A stretch of DNA of 64,000 nt from Lethocerus indicus. Lineage: Eukaryota; Arthropoda; Insecta; Hemiptera; Belostomatidae. Under the pieces are notes generated by a model. That model searched no databases and was not told where the DNA came from. It saw only the letters and a list, made by a program, of their open reading frames with translations. Both the position numbers and the translations under genes were made by a program. Shown here piece by piece: positions 63,919 to 64,000 of the stretch (positions are counted from its first letter, which is position 1; each line of letters begins with the position of its first letter). The stretch spans positions 31,569,872 to 31,633,871 of the forward strand of contig JACDQD010000004.1 of assembly GCA_019843655.1 (NCBI GenBank), in the 5' to 3' direction.

Positions 63919-64000
63919 ATTTCCTGTCCCAGATGCTAAAATGTCAGAAAGAGACGACGAAGAGATGGAGAGGGAGAGACGAGAAATGGAGTTTTTGTAG

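Larger units (their letters stand above)
61626..64000 (-). other. Partial intron upstream of integrin exon A
   Basis: Intron sequence before exon A in transcript order, cut by the window edge. It holds a degenerate copy of the CTGANGA/GAAACC hairpin element (61718-61793), a 16-bp AT-rich tandem repeat near 62009-62050, a stretch resembling part of exon A (62071-62114), and a GC-rich patch from about 63220 to 63620 with runs of ctccctccct. A 12-C run lies at 63907-63918 and a GAGA-rich end at 63948-63990. Plus-strand open frames at 62708-62965 and 62904-63149 match no family I recognise and are not called. I found no FGFSV/FNLD exon here. Confidence 0.85.

Noticed and set aside
61626..64000. 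Search for the preceding integrin exon (FNLD...YFGFSV)
   Set aside because: No minus-strand match to the FG(F/Y)SV or FNLD codon patterns was found, so this exon is assumed to lie beyond the window.
1..64000. tRNA, rRNA, CRISPR array or bacterial-type operon
   Set aside because: No cloverleaf with a GTTCGAATC-type loop, no rRNA core, no spaced identical repeats and no tightly packed genes were seen.

Overview
The window is eukaryotic and almost certainly from an arthropod, most likely an insect. It has no bacterial-type gene packing. The only host coding sequence I can support is three small exons bounded by canonical splice sites and separated by introns of about 24 kb and 35 kb. CpG is not visibly depleted, and GC-rich CpG-dense patches alternate with AT-rich stretches full of TAATTA-type sequence. 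The mobile elements are arthropod-like (Jockey-clade LINE fragments). The species cannot be named from the sequence.

The whole window lies inside one gene on the minus strand: an integrin alpha subunit, most like the insect alphaPS2 (inflated) / RGD-binding class. Read in transcript order (right to left), exon A (61507-61625, 119 bp) encodes an FG-GAP strand, the GGAVY..C motif and an IEFDSRG segment. Exon B (26591-26685, 95 bp) encodes the KSNQWFGATV blade. Exon C (2227-2359, 133 bp) encodes ACAPRYV, a GTCYV segment and SPCR. Splice phases agree across all three exons, giving 347 bp of continuous coding sequence from blades 1-2 of the N-terminal beta-propeller. The signal peptide and first propeller residues must lie beyond position 64000. 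The rest of the propeller, the legs and the membrane anchor lie before position 1.

The introns hold: two 5'-truncated copies of one Jockey-clade non-LTR retrotransposon in inverted orientation 19.5 kb apart (33259-33844 on plus, with a perfect 11-bp target-site duplication; 53303-53774 on minus); a small dispersed element with about 30-bp terminal inverted repeats and a CTGANGA...CCGAAAC core, with two clear copies (17334-17450, 58536-58663), one weaker (61718-61793) and further degenerate relatives; two old local duplications (10908/11087 and 53845/54053); small hairpins and a 16-bp palindrome; microsatellites; G-quadruplex-prone tracts; and many GC-rich patches that could be regulatory. Long open frames in the introns look like chance and are not called as genes. 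I saw no tRNA, rRNA or CRISPR array.
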